This document shows, piece by piece, positions 27,700 to 35,832 of a DNA stretch of 64,000 bases. Every line of letters begins with the position of its first letter. The stretch's first letter is position 1. The DNA is from Massilibacteroides vaginae (GTDB lineage Bacteria > Bacteroidota > Bacteroidia > Bacteroidales > Tannerellaceae), in NCBI RefSeq assembly GCF_900178525.1, contig NZ_FXDJ01000006.1, positions 186,001 through 250,000 on the forward strand, given 5' to 3'. The position numbers and the translations under genes are program-made. The notes under the pieces were generated by a model. That model ran no database searches. It had not been told where the DNA came from and was given only the letters and a program-made list of their open reading frames with translations.

Positions 27700-28221
27700 C
27701 TATTTTTTATTTTTTACATTGATCCGGTTGGTAATAAACGCAACCGGGAAGGAAACAACAATACCGTATAATATATTATTGAATATGCCTTGTATAGTCA
27801 TTTGTATCGGTGTAGGAGTTGCCATAGCTTCAACTGTCTCTTTCATTTCCTGACTAACTCCCGAATTATTAATCAGGGCAATTGCCGAGCTTAAAGAATC
27901 AGCAATAAAATTAGGAGGAGCCAGATAACGATAAAAAATATAATGTTCCAAAGAAACAAATAGTGCCGCAAAAACATAAATCAACACACCTAACGACCAG
28001 TCTTGTGAAAAACTGATTCTATTCGGTAAATAGACCCGAGAATGTAAAATCAATACTGCCAGTAGGAAAGGAACGAAAAATGTCAGTCCCCAATAAACAA
28101 ACGAAAAGAAAGAGTATGAAACGCTTAACACGAAAAAAACATACTTAAAAGCCCAGAACAGCCCCATTATGAGTCCGTAAACCATCGCGCTTTTAAGTAA
28201 CATATTTCTATCGCCTTTCAT
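27700..28221 (-). CDS. DUF4199 domain membrane protein
   Basis: About 173 residues from MKGDRNMLLKSAMVYG. I prefer this start because the upstream in-frame codons (to 28269) are not family-like. Four hydrophobic segments (LIMGLFWAFKYVFFVLSV, YWGLTFFVPFLLAVLIL, WSLGVLIYVFAALFVSLE, FNNILYGIVVSFPVAFI) match DUF4199, a Bacteroidetes membrane family of unknown function usually found upstream of a GtrB-like glycosyltransferase, as here (13-base gap). Confidence 0.85.
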   Translation of the reverse strand: MKGDRNMLLKSAMVYGLIMGLFWAFKYVFFVLSVSYSFFSFVYWGLTFFVPFLLAVLILHSRVYLPNRISFSQDWSLGVLIYVFAALFVSLEHYIFYRYLAPPNFIADSLSSAIALINNSGVSQEMKETVEAMATPTPIQMTIQGIFNNILYGIVVSFPVAFITNRINVKNKK

Positions 28222-28312
28222 TTTTTCGTATTTATTTAGAACAAGGCAAAAGTAACTATTTATTAGCAATATCAGAACACTAACCTCAAAATAGTACCCT
28301 TGCCCTACCCTT

Positions 28313-29071
28313 TTATAACTGATAAGAAAGTCCTAAGGAGAAATAAATATTATACATCTTATAACTCACGCCTTTAAAATCTGCCGGAAAAATAGGAACA
28401 AGTCCCCAAGTCAGCTCACCGGTCGCTGCAATTCGTTTGGTCAAATTCCAGTTCGCTCCGGCCATAATTCCGGCGTCAATATCTTTCAGATGGTCGGAAA
28501 AATCGTATATTGAATTTTCCACGGTTATCCGGTCGCCGGTAGGTCCGCCTTCACGAATGTAACCATCAGTGGCTGTGCCTGAGAATTTTGACGTATGAAT
28601 CCAGGAGAAATAACCTCCGGCATGAAAACGCCAGTTTGCAAAAGGTCTGTAAGACGCCAAAACGGGAATTGTAAAATAACCGTTCTTTACTTTTGTAGCA
28701 TTCCTGCCCGAAAAGGTTCCGGTAAATCGTCCTGTTTGATCGCCCTCGCCAACAACCAGATCGGTATGCCAGTACTTCACATCGGCCGAAGTATTCATCC
28801 CTTTGTAATCAATGGTTATACCGGATGAAACACCCCATTGATTATTACTTTCAAACCATCGGGTAGAACGGATACCGATCACGGGGTTTACCTGCGCCGT
28901 AAACGAATTGATCTTCCTGATTTCCGCCGGCAAAGGCAAAGGTGCTGTTCCACCCAGATTTAGCCCTATTCTTATTTCGTGCGTCCATTTGGCGTTGTCT
29001 GTCTGTGCAAACAAAGGGTTTGTCAGAAACAGAAGGCCAATCAGTAGAATTATTGTGTGTTTATTTTTCAT
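28313..29071 (-). CDS. Outer membrane beta-barrel protein
   Basis: 252 residues with a cleavable signal peptide (LLFLTNPLFAQ) and alternating amphipathic strands ending in an aromatic-rich terminus (YFSLGLSYQL), the pattern of a small beta-barrel. No enzyme motif. It follows the PCMD lipoprotein gene by 9 bases and is probably cotranscribed with it. Function unknown. Confidence 0.8.
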   Translation of the reverse strand: MKNKHTIILLIGLLFLTNPLFAQTDNAKWTHEIRIGLNLGGTAPLPLPAEIRKINSFTAQVNPVIGIRSTRWFESNNQWGVSSGITIDYKGMNTSADVKYWHTDLVVGEGDQTGRFTGTFSGRNATKVKNGYFTIPVLASYRPFANWRFHAGGYFSWIHTSKFSGTATDGYIREGGPTGDRITVENSIYDFSDHLKDIDAGIMAGANWNLTKRIAATGELTWGLVPIFPADFKGVSYKMYNIYFSLGLSYQL

Positions 29072-29080
29072 GACAATTAT

Positions 29081-30205
29081 CTATTTACGCGTTACCCTTA
29101 CATTATCAACTCTCATTTTGCTGCCCGGTGTTCCGGAATACAAATCGCCATTATAGCTGGACGAGAATACGATAGCCAGTTTATACTTGTTTTTAGAAAA
29201 GTCTATTTCTACTCCCGGTTTGTAAACAAAAGGAATATCAAAGTTCATCATCTCTCCGTTCGGAGTTGAGCCTCTGTAACGGTTTTCTGTTGAAGCAACA
29301 ATGTTGGGATGATTAAGAATGCTGGTACCATCAAGCATAGTCAGCGTTTCATCTACTTTAAATAAAACTCCGTAAAGCGCGCAACTGTCCTTTCTGTTAG
29401 GAATCTCTACACTTCCCTTATCCGCTTTCAGAATATAGTTTCCACTACCGGCCAAATAACTATACCTTCCTTGCAAACGGTCCGGAAGATAATCACAGAC
29501 CACACCAAATTTTGTTGACGACAAAGGATCTTTAATCGCATTTGTCAAATCCATTGTTCCGGTAAACAGCGAACCGGCCACTACCGGAATATATTGTATG
29601 TTCATTACATTACCCGGACCCAGGTCTGTTCTTAACACAGCCATTTTCCCGCCATCACTCTGAATAGAGGCTACCGGGTATTTTTCCGGTTCAAGATATT
29701 GTTGATACAAAGCCACCCCACGATTACTCGACGACCAGATATAGATTTTATTTTTATCTCCTTCGCTATATTCAAACGGCAGTTCATACCTGGCTGTTCC
29801 AATATTATTGGTATATATATCCCAATTGTCAAAATCACTTTGATAAAACATATAGGAGTTTAGCGTAATTTTATACAAGCGCTTTTGCTTTCCATCCGGT
29901 GAAGTTACGGTATACGTTACCGGCTGTGAAAAATCCTGTGCAATTCCAATAGCCGGAACAATAGTGGCACCTTCGGTTATCGTTATTTCCGGAGTTAACG
30001 ACGAAACATCTTCTCCTTTTGATATGGTAATCAGCACCTCCGTTACTCCTTCTTCTCCCCTGTTAAAAAGAGGATCGCTCAACATGATACTCGCGGGCAA
30101 CGAAAAACTGATCATATCAGCCTCTGGGCTTAGTGGTTCGTCCTTTATACAAGAAGAAAAACCGAAAGCGCCGAGAATAAACAATAGTAAAAATCTTGTT
30201 TTCAT
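29081..30205 (-). CDS. PCMD domain lipoprotein
   Basis: 374 residues. Lipobox GFSSCIKD (Cys near 19). An Ig-like segment (LTPEITITEGATIVPA, FSQPVTYTVTSPDG) is followed by the PCMD domain, a putative carbohydrate-metabolism beta-sandwich (WSSSNRGVALYQQY, FTGTMDL, SSTKFGVVCDYLPDRLQGRY in parts, IVFSSSYNGDLYSGTPGSKM, VDNVRV). It is a shorter relative of the next upstream protein, from which it is separated by 89 bases. Probably surface-exposed; ligand unknown. Confidence 0.85.
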   Translation of the reverse strand: MKTRFLLLFILGAFGFSSCIKDEPLSPEADMISFSLPASIMLSDPLFNRGEEGVTEVLITISKGEDVSSLTPEITITEGATIVPAIGIAQDFSQPVTYTVTSPDGKQKRLYKITLNSYMFYQSDFDNWDIYTNNIGTARYELPFEYSEGDKNKIYIWSSSNRGVALYQQYLEPEKYPVASIQSDGGKMAVLRTDLGPGNVMNIQYIPVVAGSLFTGTMDLTNAIKDPLSSTKFGVVCDYLPDRLQGRYSYLAGSGNYILKADKGSVEIPNRKDSCALYGVLFKVDETLTMLDGTSILNHPNIVASTENRYRGSTPNGEMMNFDIPFVYKPGVEIDFSKNKYKLAIVFSSSYNGDLYSGTPGSKMRVDNVRVTRK

Positions 30206-30294
30206 AAAATAAGAATAAATGAAGAAAGAAACCCTCTTAGCACAAATTTCTCCGGCTAAAAGGGCTTTATTAATATTTTCAAACCTAAGCTGAA

Positions 30295-31806
30295 TTATTC
30301 AGAAATCAACTCAAAGTCATCAACAAAGAGTACACTTCCAGGAGCTCCGCTAAAGCTATCACCATCTTTACTGGATGAACAAATAATAGCTAATCGATAT
30401 TTCTTAGCAGGATCATAAGCCTTTATATACTGAAATTCAAATTCAAACGATGTATATTCCGCTTTTGCAGTTCCGTCCTGAAGCTGAGCTACAGCGACCA
30501 GTTTATCTGAGGTATAAGCATTTACTCCTGTCAGATATTCTTCATAATTTGGATCATCAAAAGTCGATACTTCGTAAAGAATGGCGTTGATTGCACATTC
30601 ATCCTTTTGACCTTCTACAACAGTAAATTCATTCGCTTCATCTTTAGAAGACTTATAATAGACTTCACCTGGAGCATATTTATAGTATCCTTTCAGTACA
30701 CTTGGCTTCGTAGAAAAAGGAACCCCGAATTTTGTGCTTGCCAAGGTATTTGTCATTTCCGTTTCAAACTCTCCTAAGAACAATGTACCTGTAGTTACTT
30801 TAGGCACCTTCACGAAACCATAATCAGCTCCTTTTGTATCCAATGTTTCAATCCGTGCAGCAGATTTTCCTGAATAAGCATCATCATTTTGTGTTACAAC
30901 AACACGGTCAGTCATTTGCATGGCTTTCAACAGGAAGGCTCCGGTATTACTTGAAGACCATCCTCCTGCTACTTCATAAAAAGTATTCTCAGGTGTTTGC
31001 CCTTCATTTGCGACAACCCATTCTTCAAATCCATATTTACGACCCTTACCACCTACAGAAACAGTATAAACAGCAGTCGTTATCCCGTCTTCGGAAGTCA
31101 CCGTATAAGTAACAGCTTTAGAGAAGTCCTGCTTCTCACCGCTCTTAGGAGAAATAGTAGCCTTGTCTGATATTTTAATTTCAGGAGCTAAAGCCGCTAA
31201 CGCTTCAACAGGAATTGTGTCAGCAACATAGAATATTATGTTCTTTCCATCAATTAGCGGTTGAGTTGTTACATACTCCGAGCTAAAAGTAAATTCAGTG
31301 ATCAAAGCCGTCGAACTTTGATCTACGGCAAGTTTTGTTCCATTAAATTTCACTTCAACTTTCGTTCCCTTCACTAACCCTTCAACTACATTAACTCCGA
31401 TTGTAATATTCGTTTTTTCTCCTTCGATGGTTCCATTAATATCCAGATCGCAAGTTCCAAGATTACTAAGTTCTGATTTTGTCTGACTTGAAAAGGCATG
31501 AACACCTCCATCATTTTTCACATCAATATCACTAACCACAATATCTCCAACAGAAAAGCCACTGAATTGGAAATTTTTTAATTGCAGCTTCAGCTTATTA
31601 TCACCAGTCTTATCAATGTAAATTTTTTGAGGAAGCTGATCCTTAATCTCAGTCCCTTCAGTAAGCGTAGCATTTATATCCAACGTTCCTTTATACACTC
31701 CCGTTATAGAGTCGTCAGCTACTTTAGGATCATCATCGTCACTACAAGCACTAAACAAACTTACAGAACACAATAAAACAATTACATAAAATAAATTCTT
31801 TTTCAT
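30295..31806 (-). CDS. PCMD domain lipoprotein with extra N-terminal beta domain
   Basis: 503 residues. Lipobox SLFSACSDDDD (Cys near 21) followed by acidic residues. The N-terminal ~130 residues (GVYKGTLDINATLTEG, IYIDKTGDNKLKLQLKNF) look like a calycin/lipocalin-like beta domain. Then an Ig-like segment (LAPEIKISDKATISPKSGEK, FSKAVTYTVTSEDG) and a PCMD domain (WSSSNTGAFLLK, FLGEFETEM, ASTKFGVPFSTKP, ICSSSKDGDSFSGAPGS). With the next PCMD gene and the beta-barrel it forms a likely three-gene envelope operon. Confidence 0.85.
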   Translation of the reverse strand: MKKNLFYVIVLLCSVSLFSACSDDDDPKVADDSITGVYKGTLDINATLTEGTEIKDQLPQKIYIDKTGDNKLKLQLKNFQFSGFSVGDIVVSDIDVKNDGGVHAFSSQTKSELSNLGTCDLDINGTIEGEKTNITIGVNVVEGLVKGTKVEVKFNGTKLAVDQSSTALITEFTFSSEYVTTQPLIDGKNIIFYVADTIPVEALAALAPEIKISDKATISPKSGEKQDFSKAVTYTVTSEDGITTAVYTVSVGGKGRKYGFEEWVVANEGQTPENTFYEVAGGWSSSNTGAFLLKAMQMTDRVVVTQNDDAYSGKSAARIETLDTKGADYGFVKVPKVTTGTLFLGEFETEMTNTLASTKFGVPFSTKPSVLKGYYKYAPGEVYYKSSKDEANEFTVVEGQKDECAINAILYEVSTFDDPNYEEYLTGVNAYTSDKLVAVAQLQDGTAKAEYTSFEFEFQYIKAYDPAKKYRLAIICSSSKDGDSFSGAPGSVLFVDDFELISE

Positions 31807-31981
31807 ATACTCACGTATTTAGTTATATAAAGCCTTTTTTCACAAAAAAAGCATCACTCTATCCAAAAATGACGATAAAGTAACAAATATTTTTTGTCAT
31901 TTCACGTATTAAAGTGGATTTGCACCAAAATAATCTAATTAGGGCCTATAGATTAAGGAATATCACTATATCAAACCAAAA

Positions 31982-32011
31982 AGAGGATAACTTGTTTAAA
32001 AGTTATCCTCT
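31982..32011 (-). terminator. Terminator of the tRNA-Tyr/tRNA-Gly transcript
   Basis: Perfect 12-bp stem AGAGGATAACTT / AAGTTATCCTCT with a 6-base loop. On the minus strand it is followed by CTTTTTGG. It sits just past the tRNA-Gly 3' end. Confidence 0.85.
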
Positions 32012-32017
32012 CGATAG

Positions 32018-32090
32018 AGCGGAAGACGGGGCTCAAACCCGCGACCCTCAGCTTGGAAGGCTAATGCTCTATCAACTGAGCTACTTCCGC
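32018..32090 (-). tRNA. tRNA-Gly (TCC)
   Basis: Acceptor stem GCGGAAG / CTTCCGC, D stem GCTC / GAGC, anticodon stem TTAGC / GCTGA with loop CTTCCAA (anticodon TCC), T stem GCGGG / CCCGT. The discriminator is T, as usual for bacterial tRNA-Gly. CCA is not encoded. Cotranscribed with tRNA-Tyr, 7 bases away. Confidence 0.96.
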
Positions 32091-32097
32091 AATTTTG

Positions 32098-32180
32098 TGG
32101 GCAGTGATGGATTCGAACCACCGAAGGCGTAAGCCAGCTGAGTTACAGTCAGCCCCATTTGGCCACTCTGGTAACTGCCC
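32098..32180 (-). tRNA. tRNA-Tyr (GTA)
   Basis: Class II tRNA with a long variable arm. Acceptor stem GGGCAGT / ACTGCCC, anticodon stem CTGA / TCAG around loop CTGTAAC (anticodon GTA), T arm with GGTTCGAATCC, discriminator A, no encoded CCA. Confidence 0.96.
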
Positions 32181-32201
32181 CCATTATTTTCTTTTGCGAT
32201 G

Positions 32202-32231
32202 CAAAGGTAGAAATTAATTTTTAATTAGCAA
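32202..32231 (-). promoter_or_regulatory. Promoter of the tRNA-Tyr/tRNA-Gly unit (TTG-N19-TACCTTTG)
   Basis: TTG (32231-32229), 19 bases, then TACCTTTG (32209-32202) on the minus strand, 21 bases upstream of tRNA-Tyr. The -33 element overlaps the last codons of ribH. Confidence 0.85.
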
Positions 32232-32707
32232 GAAAAATCTATCATTTTTATTGCAGTAATTGCAGCTTCATCGCCTTTGTTACCTAACTTTCCACCTGCA
32301 CGGTCTTCTGCTTGTTGCATGTTGTCTGTAGTTAACAATCCGAATATGAATGGGATATCATACATCAGGTTTAACTCTGTAACACCTTGCGTAACACCTG
32401 AACATACATAATCAAAATGCGGCGTATCTCCTTTAACTACACAACCTAAAACGATCACAGCATTTACATCTTGTGATTCGGCCAGTTTTTTTGCGCCAAA
32501 CGTAAGTTCGAAACTTCCCGGAACACGTTTTACAACAATATTTTCCGGCTTCACGCCGTGTTTCTCCAGCGTATTACAGGCTCCTTCTAAAAGCTTTTCC
32601 GTAATATGCTTATTCCATTCCGAAACAATAATTCCAAAGCTCATTTCCGAAGCATCGGGAACGCTGTTGAAATCGTAATCGGATAAATTCTGATATGCTG
32701 TCGCCAT
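32225..32707 (-). CDS. ribH: 6,7-dimethyl-8-ribityllumazine synthase
   Basis: 160 residues. Catalyses the penultimate step of riboflavin synthesis and normally assembles into a large shell. Family motifs: [45 protein letters not shown] with catalytic His near 97, and GLLTTDN. It follows the TPR gene by 2 bases. No FMN riboswitch is visible upstream. Confidence 0.97.
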   Translation of the reverse strand: MATAYQNLSDYDFNSVPDASEMSFGIIVSEWNKHITEKLLEGACNTLEKHGVKPENIVVKRVPGSFELTFGAKKLAESQDVNAVIVLGCVVKGDTPHFDYVCSGVTQGVTELNLMYDIPFIFGLLTTDNMQQAEDRAGGKLGNKGDEAAITAIKMIDFSC

Positions 32708-32709
32708 AA

Positions 32710-33396
32710 TTATTTGCTCAATTCTGAAGCACGCACAATATACTTATCAATATCAGACGCTTCTGTTGAAGAGGCGTAAGCTTCTTTTATCGTTGTGTAA
32801 GCTTTTACCGCGTCTTTGTATTGTTTCAGGCTCTCATAAGCAACTCCTGCCTTTTTCAAGTAAATCGGGCTGATCAATTTATTATTCGCTTTAGAAGCAG
32901 CTTGTTCAAAATAGCTGATTCCTTCTTTTACTTTACCTGCATTTACATACGCATCTCCGATCATACCGGTAACGGCCGGCGAAACCATCTGATCTTTCGA
33001 GCTGAAAGATTTCAACAGATCGATAGCTTTGTCATTATCGCCTTGTTTGAAGTAACAAATACCTGCATAAGCTTTTGCTAAATTTCCGGCAGAAGTACCT
33101 CCGTATTCTTTCGCTATCGATTCAAATCCGGCATAGTCTGCACCATTGCCATTCAACGCCAATGCGAAAGAGTCTTTTGCGAAATACTGTTCGCCTTTAA
33201 ATAAGGCAATCGAGGCAGTTTTTTCACGTGGCTCTGAGTATCCATAATGGAATCCCAGATACAGGCCAACTACAACTGCCACACCAATAATTCCGTAAAT
33301 AATCTGCTTTTGGTTTTTTTCAATAAAGTGTTCTGTTTTCGAAACAATTTCGCCAACTTCTAATTCCGCGTCGGTATTTTTACCTTTGGTAGCCAT
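32710..33396 (-). CDS. TPR-repeat membrane protein
   Basis: 228 residues. One membrane segment near the N-terminus ([23 protein letters not shown], about 35-57), then tetratricopeptide-like helical pairs ([44 protein letters not shown]). The layout resembles YfgM/UPF0070-type proteins that act near the Sec translocon, but a specific role cannot be assigned. Cotranscribed with ribH. Confidence 0.85.
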   Translation of the reverse strand: MATKGKNTDAELEVGEIVSKTEHFIEKNQKQIIYGIIGVAVVVGLYLGFHYGYSEPREKTASIALFKGEQYFAKDSFALALNGNGADYAGFESIAKEYGGTSAGNLAKAYAGICYFKQGDNDKAIDLLKSFSSKDQMVSPAVTGMIGDAYVNAGKVKEGISYFEQAASKANNKLISPIYLKKAGVAYESLKQYKDAVKAYTTIKEAYASSTEASDIDKYIVRASELSK

Positions 33397-33458
33397 AATT
33401 ATATTATAAGTTATTTGTTTATTATCATTTAAAACATCACGCAGGACGATTTAAAGCG

Positions 33459-33466
33459 CAAAAGTA
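33459..33466 (-). promoter_or_regulatory. Probable promoter (-7 TACTTTTG) of the TPR-ribH operon
   Basis: TACTTTTG on the minus strand, 63 bases upstream of the TPR gene start. No -33 match. Confidence 0.5.
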
Positions 33467-33813
33467 GTTTTTTTTACCGATATAGCGATATTATTCCTTA
33501 TATTTTTTGTTTTTACACATAGAACTCCCTTGTGCAAAGTATTTCATACACACGACAATGAAAAATTTGTCTGCGATTCGCAACCATGTATAGCACTCAA
33601 AATTTATTATCCGTATTATTTTATTTGCCCTTTAGGATATAATCTTGCCAATAAAGGATATTTCTCTTTTTCTATATCTGTGGAAAAACTTTTCTACATC
33701 TGTGGTAAAGTTTTTCTATATATATGGAAAAAGGAAAATATCCTTTATTATTATCGTTATATAGTATACCGGCTCTTTTTAATAGGAATAAATCGTGTTT
33801 GACTTTTTTATAG
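33467..33813. other. Noncoding divergent region between the TPR gene and recF
   Basis: About 350 bases without a credible gene. It carries the 22-bp-unit repeat element at 33650-33749. The remaining sequence is AT-rich and shows nothing else that I can support. Confidence 0.55.
33650..33749 (+). repeat. Three-unit 22-bp repeat element with terminal inverted repeats (copy C)
   Basis: Units start at 33672 (CTATATCTGTGG), 33694 (CTACATCTGTGG) and 33716 (CTATATATATGG), almost identical to 19432-19497. Here the block is flanked by a perfect 14-bp inverted repeat: AATAAAGGATATTT at 33650-33663 and AAATATCCTTTATT at 33736-33749. ATATAGTAT lies just to the right, as beside the other elements. Confidence 0.85.
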
Positions 33814-33821
33814 TACATTTG
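33814..33821 (+). promoter_or_regulatory. Probable promoter (-7 TACATTTG) of recF
   Basis: TACATTTG matches TAnnTTTG, 42 bases before the recF ATG. The nearest upstream TTTG is only 12 bases away, so the -33 element is unclear. Confidence 0.55.
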
Positions 33822-33863
33822 TCTTAACAAGGATGGTGCGTCCTTGATTCAAAAAAGTCTGTA

Positions 33864-34961
33864 ATGATACTCAAAAAGCTTTCTATCCTTAATTATAAGA
33901 ATATTGAACAGGCGGAAGTCGGGTTCTCTTCTAAGATCAATTGTTTTTTCGGAAACAATGGTATGGGAAAAACGAATCTGCTGGATGCCATCTATTATTT
34001 GTCTTTTACTAAAAGTCATATTAACACGCCGGACAGCCAGATTATAAAAAACGGACAGGATATGTGCGTCGTTCAGGGAGGGTATGATTACGCCGGACGT
34101 GAAGAGGATATTTTTTGCGCAATCCGTGCCGGACAAAGAAAGCAGTTTAAACGCAACAAAAAGGAATACGATAAACTATCCGAACACATCGGACTTCTGC
34201 CTTTGGTAATGATCTCTCCTGCGGATGTGGAACTGATCAGAGGGGGGAGCGATGAAAGGCGCCGTTTCCTGGATATGATCATTTCTCAACAAGACAAGCA
34301 ATACCTGCACGCGCTTATACAATATAATAAGGCGCTTCATCAAAGAAATGTGTTGCTAAAGAATCAATCCCGGGATTATTCTCTTTTCGAAGTACTGGAG
34401 ATGCAGCTGGCTATGTACGGCAAACTGGTGTACGAAACCCGCAAACGTTTGGTGGAGGATTTCGTGCCTATCTTTAACGACTATTACCACCGGATTTGTG
34501 GTTTCTCGGAAGGGGTTGACCTGCGCTATGTTTCTCATTTAGACAAGGGGGAATTGCAGGAACTATTAGCCCAAAACAGGGAGCGCGACAGCATATTATC
34601 CTATACCTCCACCGGTATTCATAAAGATGAATTAGAAATGCTTCTCAACGAGTCGTTGATCCGTAGAGTTGGCTCGCAAGGCCAGAACAAAACCTTCCTG
34701 ATCGCCCTCAAGTTAGCGCAATTCGCGTTCCTGAAAGAGAAAGGAAACACCACGCCTATTCTATTATTAGATGATCTGTTTGATAAGTTAGACGCCAACC
34801 GGGTAGAACAGATTATCCAGTTGGTGAATAATGAGCAGTTCGGTCAAATTTTCATCACGGATACCAACCGGAAATACCTGGATGAAATCCTGTCATTAAC
34901 AGGCAATAACTACTCTTTATTTAAAGTGGATAACGGTGAAGTAAAACCGCTGACAGTGTAG
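33864..34961 (+). CDS. recF: DNA replication and repair protein RecF
   Basis: 365 residues. SMC-like ATPase that loads RecA at gaps with RecO and RecR. Walker A GNNGMGKT at about 30-37; the ABC-type signature block (GSQGQNKTFLIALKLAQF) and Walker B (ILLLDDLFDKLD) are near the C-terminus. The DUF721 gene follows after 3 bases. Confidence 0.97.
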   Translation: MILKKLSILNYKNIEQAEVGFSSKINCFFGNNGMGKTNLLDAIYYLSFTKSHINTPDSQIIKNGQDMCVVQGGYDYAGREEDIFCAIRAGQRKQFKRNKKEYDKLSEHIGLLPLVMISPADVELIRGGSDERRRFLDMIISQQDKQYLHALIQYNKALHQRNVLLKNQSRDYSLFEVLEMQLAMYGKLVYETRKRLVEDFVPIFNDYYHRICGFSEGVDLRYVSHLDKGELQELLAQNRERDSILSYTSTGIHKDELEMLLNESLIRRVGSQGQNKTFLIALKLAQFAFLKEKGNTTPILLLDDLFDKLDANRVEQIIQLVNNEQFGQIFITDTNRKYLDEILSLTGNNYSLFKVDNGEVKPLTV

Positions 34962-34964
34962 CCT

Positions 34965-35258
34965 ATGCAACGGAAAAACACACAAATGATTGGCGAAGTG
35001 CTCCGAGACATCTTTGAGGAGAACACCGAGTTGTACGAAAAAATCCTGGAGATACGTATAAAAAGAGCCTGGGGTGTAGTGTTGGGGGATATGGTTCTTC
35101 AATACACACGAAACCTTTATGTAAAAGACCAAGTACTGTATGTTTCGCTAACCTCCTCCGTATTGCGCAATGAATTAACCCTTTGCCGGGATCGATTGGT
35201 CAAAAGCCTCAACGACTACGCGCGGTCTGCGGTTATAAAGGAGATTGTGATCCGGTAA
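34965..35258 (+). CDS. DUF721 (DciA-like) protein
   Basis: 97 residues, matching the compact DUF721 family (VLRDIFEENTELYEKILEIRIKRAW in parts, VLYVSLTSSVLRNELTLCRD). Some members (DciA) help load the replicative helicase; the short Bacteroidetes form next to recF is consistent with a replication or repair role, but that is inference. The stop is 1 base from the convergent cyclo-ligase stop. Confidence 0.88.
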   Translation: MQRKNTQMIGEVLRDIFEENTELYEKILEIRIKRAWGVVLGDMVLQYTRNLYVKDQVLYVSLTSSVLRNELTLCRDRLVKSLNDYARSAVIKEIVIR

Positions 35259-35259
35259 T

Positions 35260-35832
35260 TCAGATAGGCATTATCACTTCTTTGTCAGTAACAATCAGCT
35301 CCATCTTTATGTCGTTCGGGCAGGAAGGCACTTCGGGCACAAGCTGAAAATGAAAGCAAAGTCCTACGCGCATCGCGTTTTGCAGTTCCGGCTCTGTGAA
35401 GAGTTTGTCGTAATACCCTTTCCCCCGCCCCATACGATTCATGTCCTTATCGAACGCAACGCCCGGAGTTATAATCAGGTCGGGTTTAGGCTTCTTTACT
35501 GTTGAAAAGGGAATAGGCTCAAGTATACCGAAAACACCGGGCTTCAGTGTATCGTCCGCTTCATATTGGTGCAACTCCAATAAATCGCCACAGATCACCG
35601 GGAGGTAGATCGTTTTGTGCGAAGCCCATTTCTGAATAAACGAGGCGGTTTGCACTTCATCCGGCATCGCGTGATAAATAGCAAAACTATCCGCGCGTTG
35701 GAATACGTCGAGTTGCTCTATCTGTTCCAACGCGAGGCAAGAAAGATCAGACAATAAAGTCCGGGAATACTCTTTCTTTCGCAAGGCCATAAGCCTTCGA
35801 AGGGATCGTTTGGCTTCGAAGATTTCCTCCAT
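35260..35832 (-). CDS. 5-formyltetrahydrofolate cyclo-ligase
   Basis: About 190 residues from MEEIFEAKRSLRRLMALRKKEYS, which is the family N-terminus; an upstream in-frame ATG at 35880 would add 16 non-family residues. It converts 5-formyl-THF to 5,10-methenyl-THF with ATP. Motifs: AIYHAMPDEVQT, IITPGVAFDKDMNRMGRGKGYYDKLF in parts (phosphate-binding GRGKGYYD). The gene start overlaps the 3' end of the upstream protease gene by 86 bases in another frame, an unusually long overlap. Confidence 0.9.
   Translation of the reverse strand: MEEIFEAKRSLRRLMALRKKEYSRTLLSDLSCLALEQIEQLDVFQRADSFAIYHAMPDEVQTASFIQKWASHKTIYLPVICGDLLELHQYEADDTLKPGVFGILEPIPFSTVKKPKPDLIITPGVAFDKDMNRMGRGKGYYDKLFTEPELQNAMRVGLCFHFQLVPEVPSCPNDIKMELIVTDKEVIMPI

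Noticed and set aside
31914-32132. 72-residue plus-strand frame across the tRNA pair
   Set aside because: It is antisense to tRNA-Gly and tRNA-Tyr; a known type of spurious ORF.
32708-32709. FMN riboswitch for ribH
   Set aside because: ribH follows the TPR gene by 2 bases; there is no leader for a riboswitch, and none upstream of the TPR gene fits the conserved RFN pattern.
33530-33802. 90-residue plus-strand open frame upstream of recF
   Set aside because: It runs straight through the 22-bp repeat element and is rich in Tyr, Phe and Ile from AT-rich DNA; no promoter or homology-like motif.
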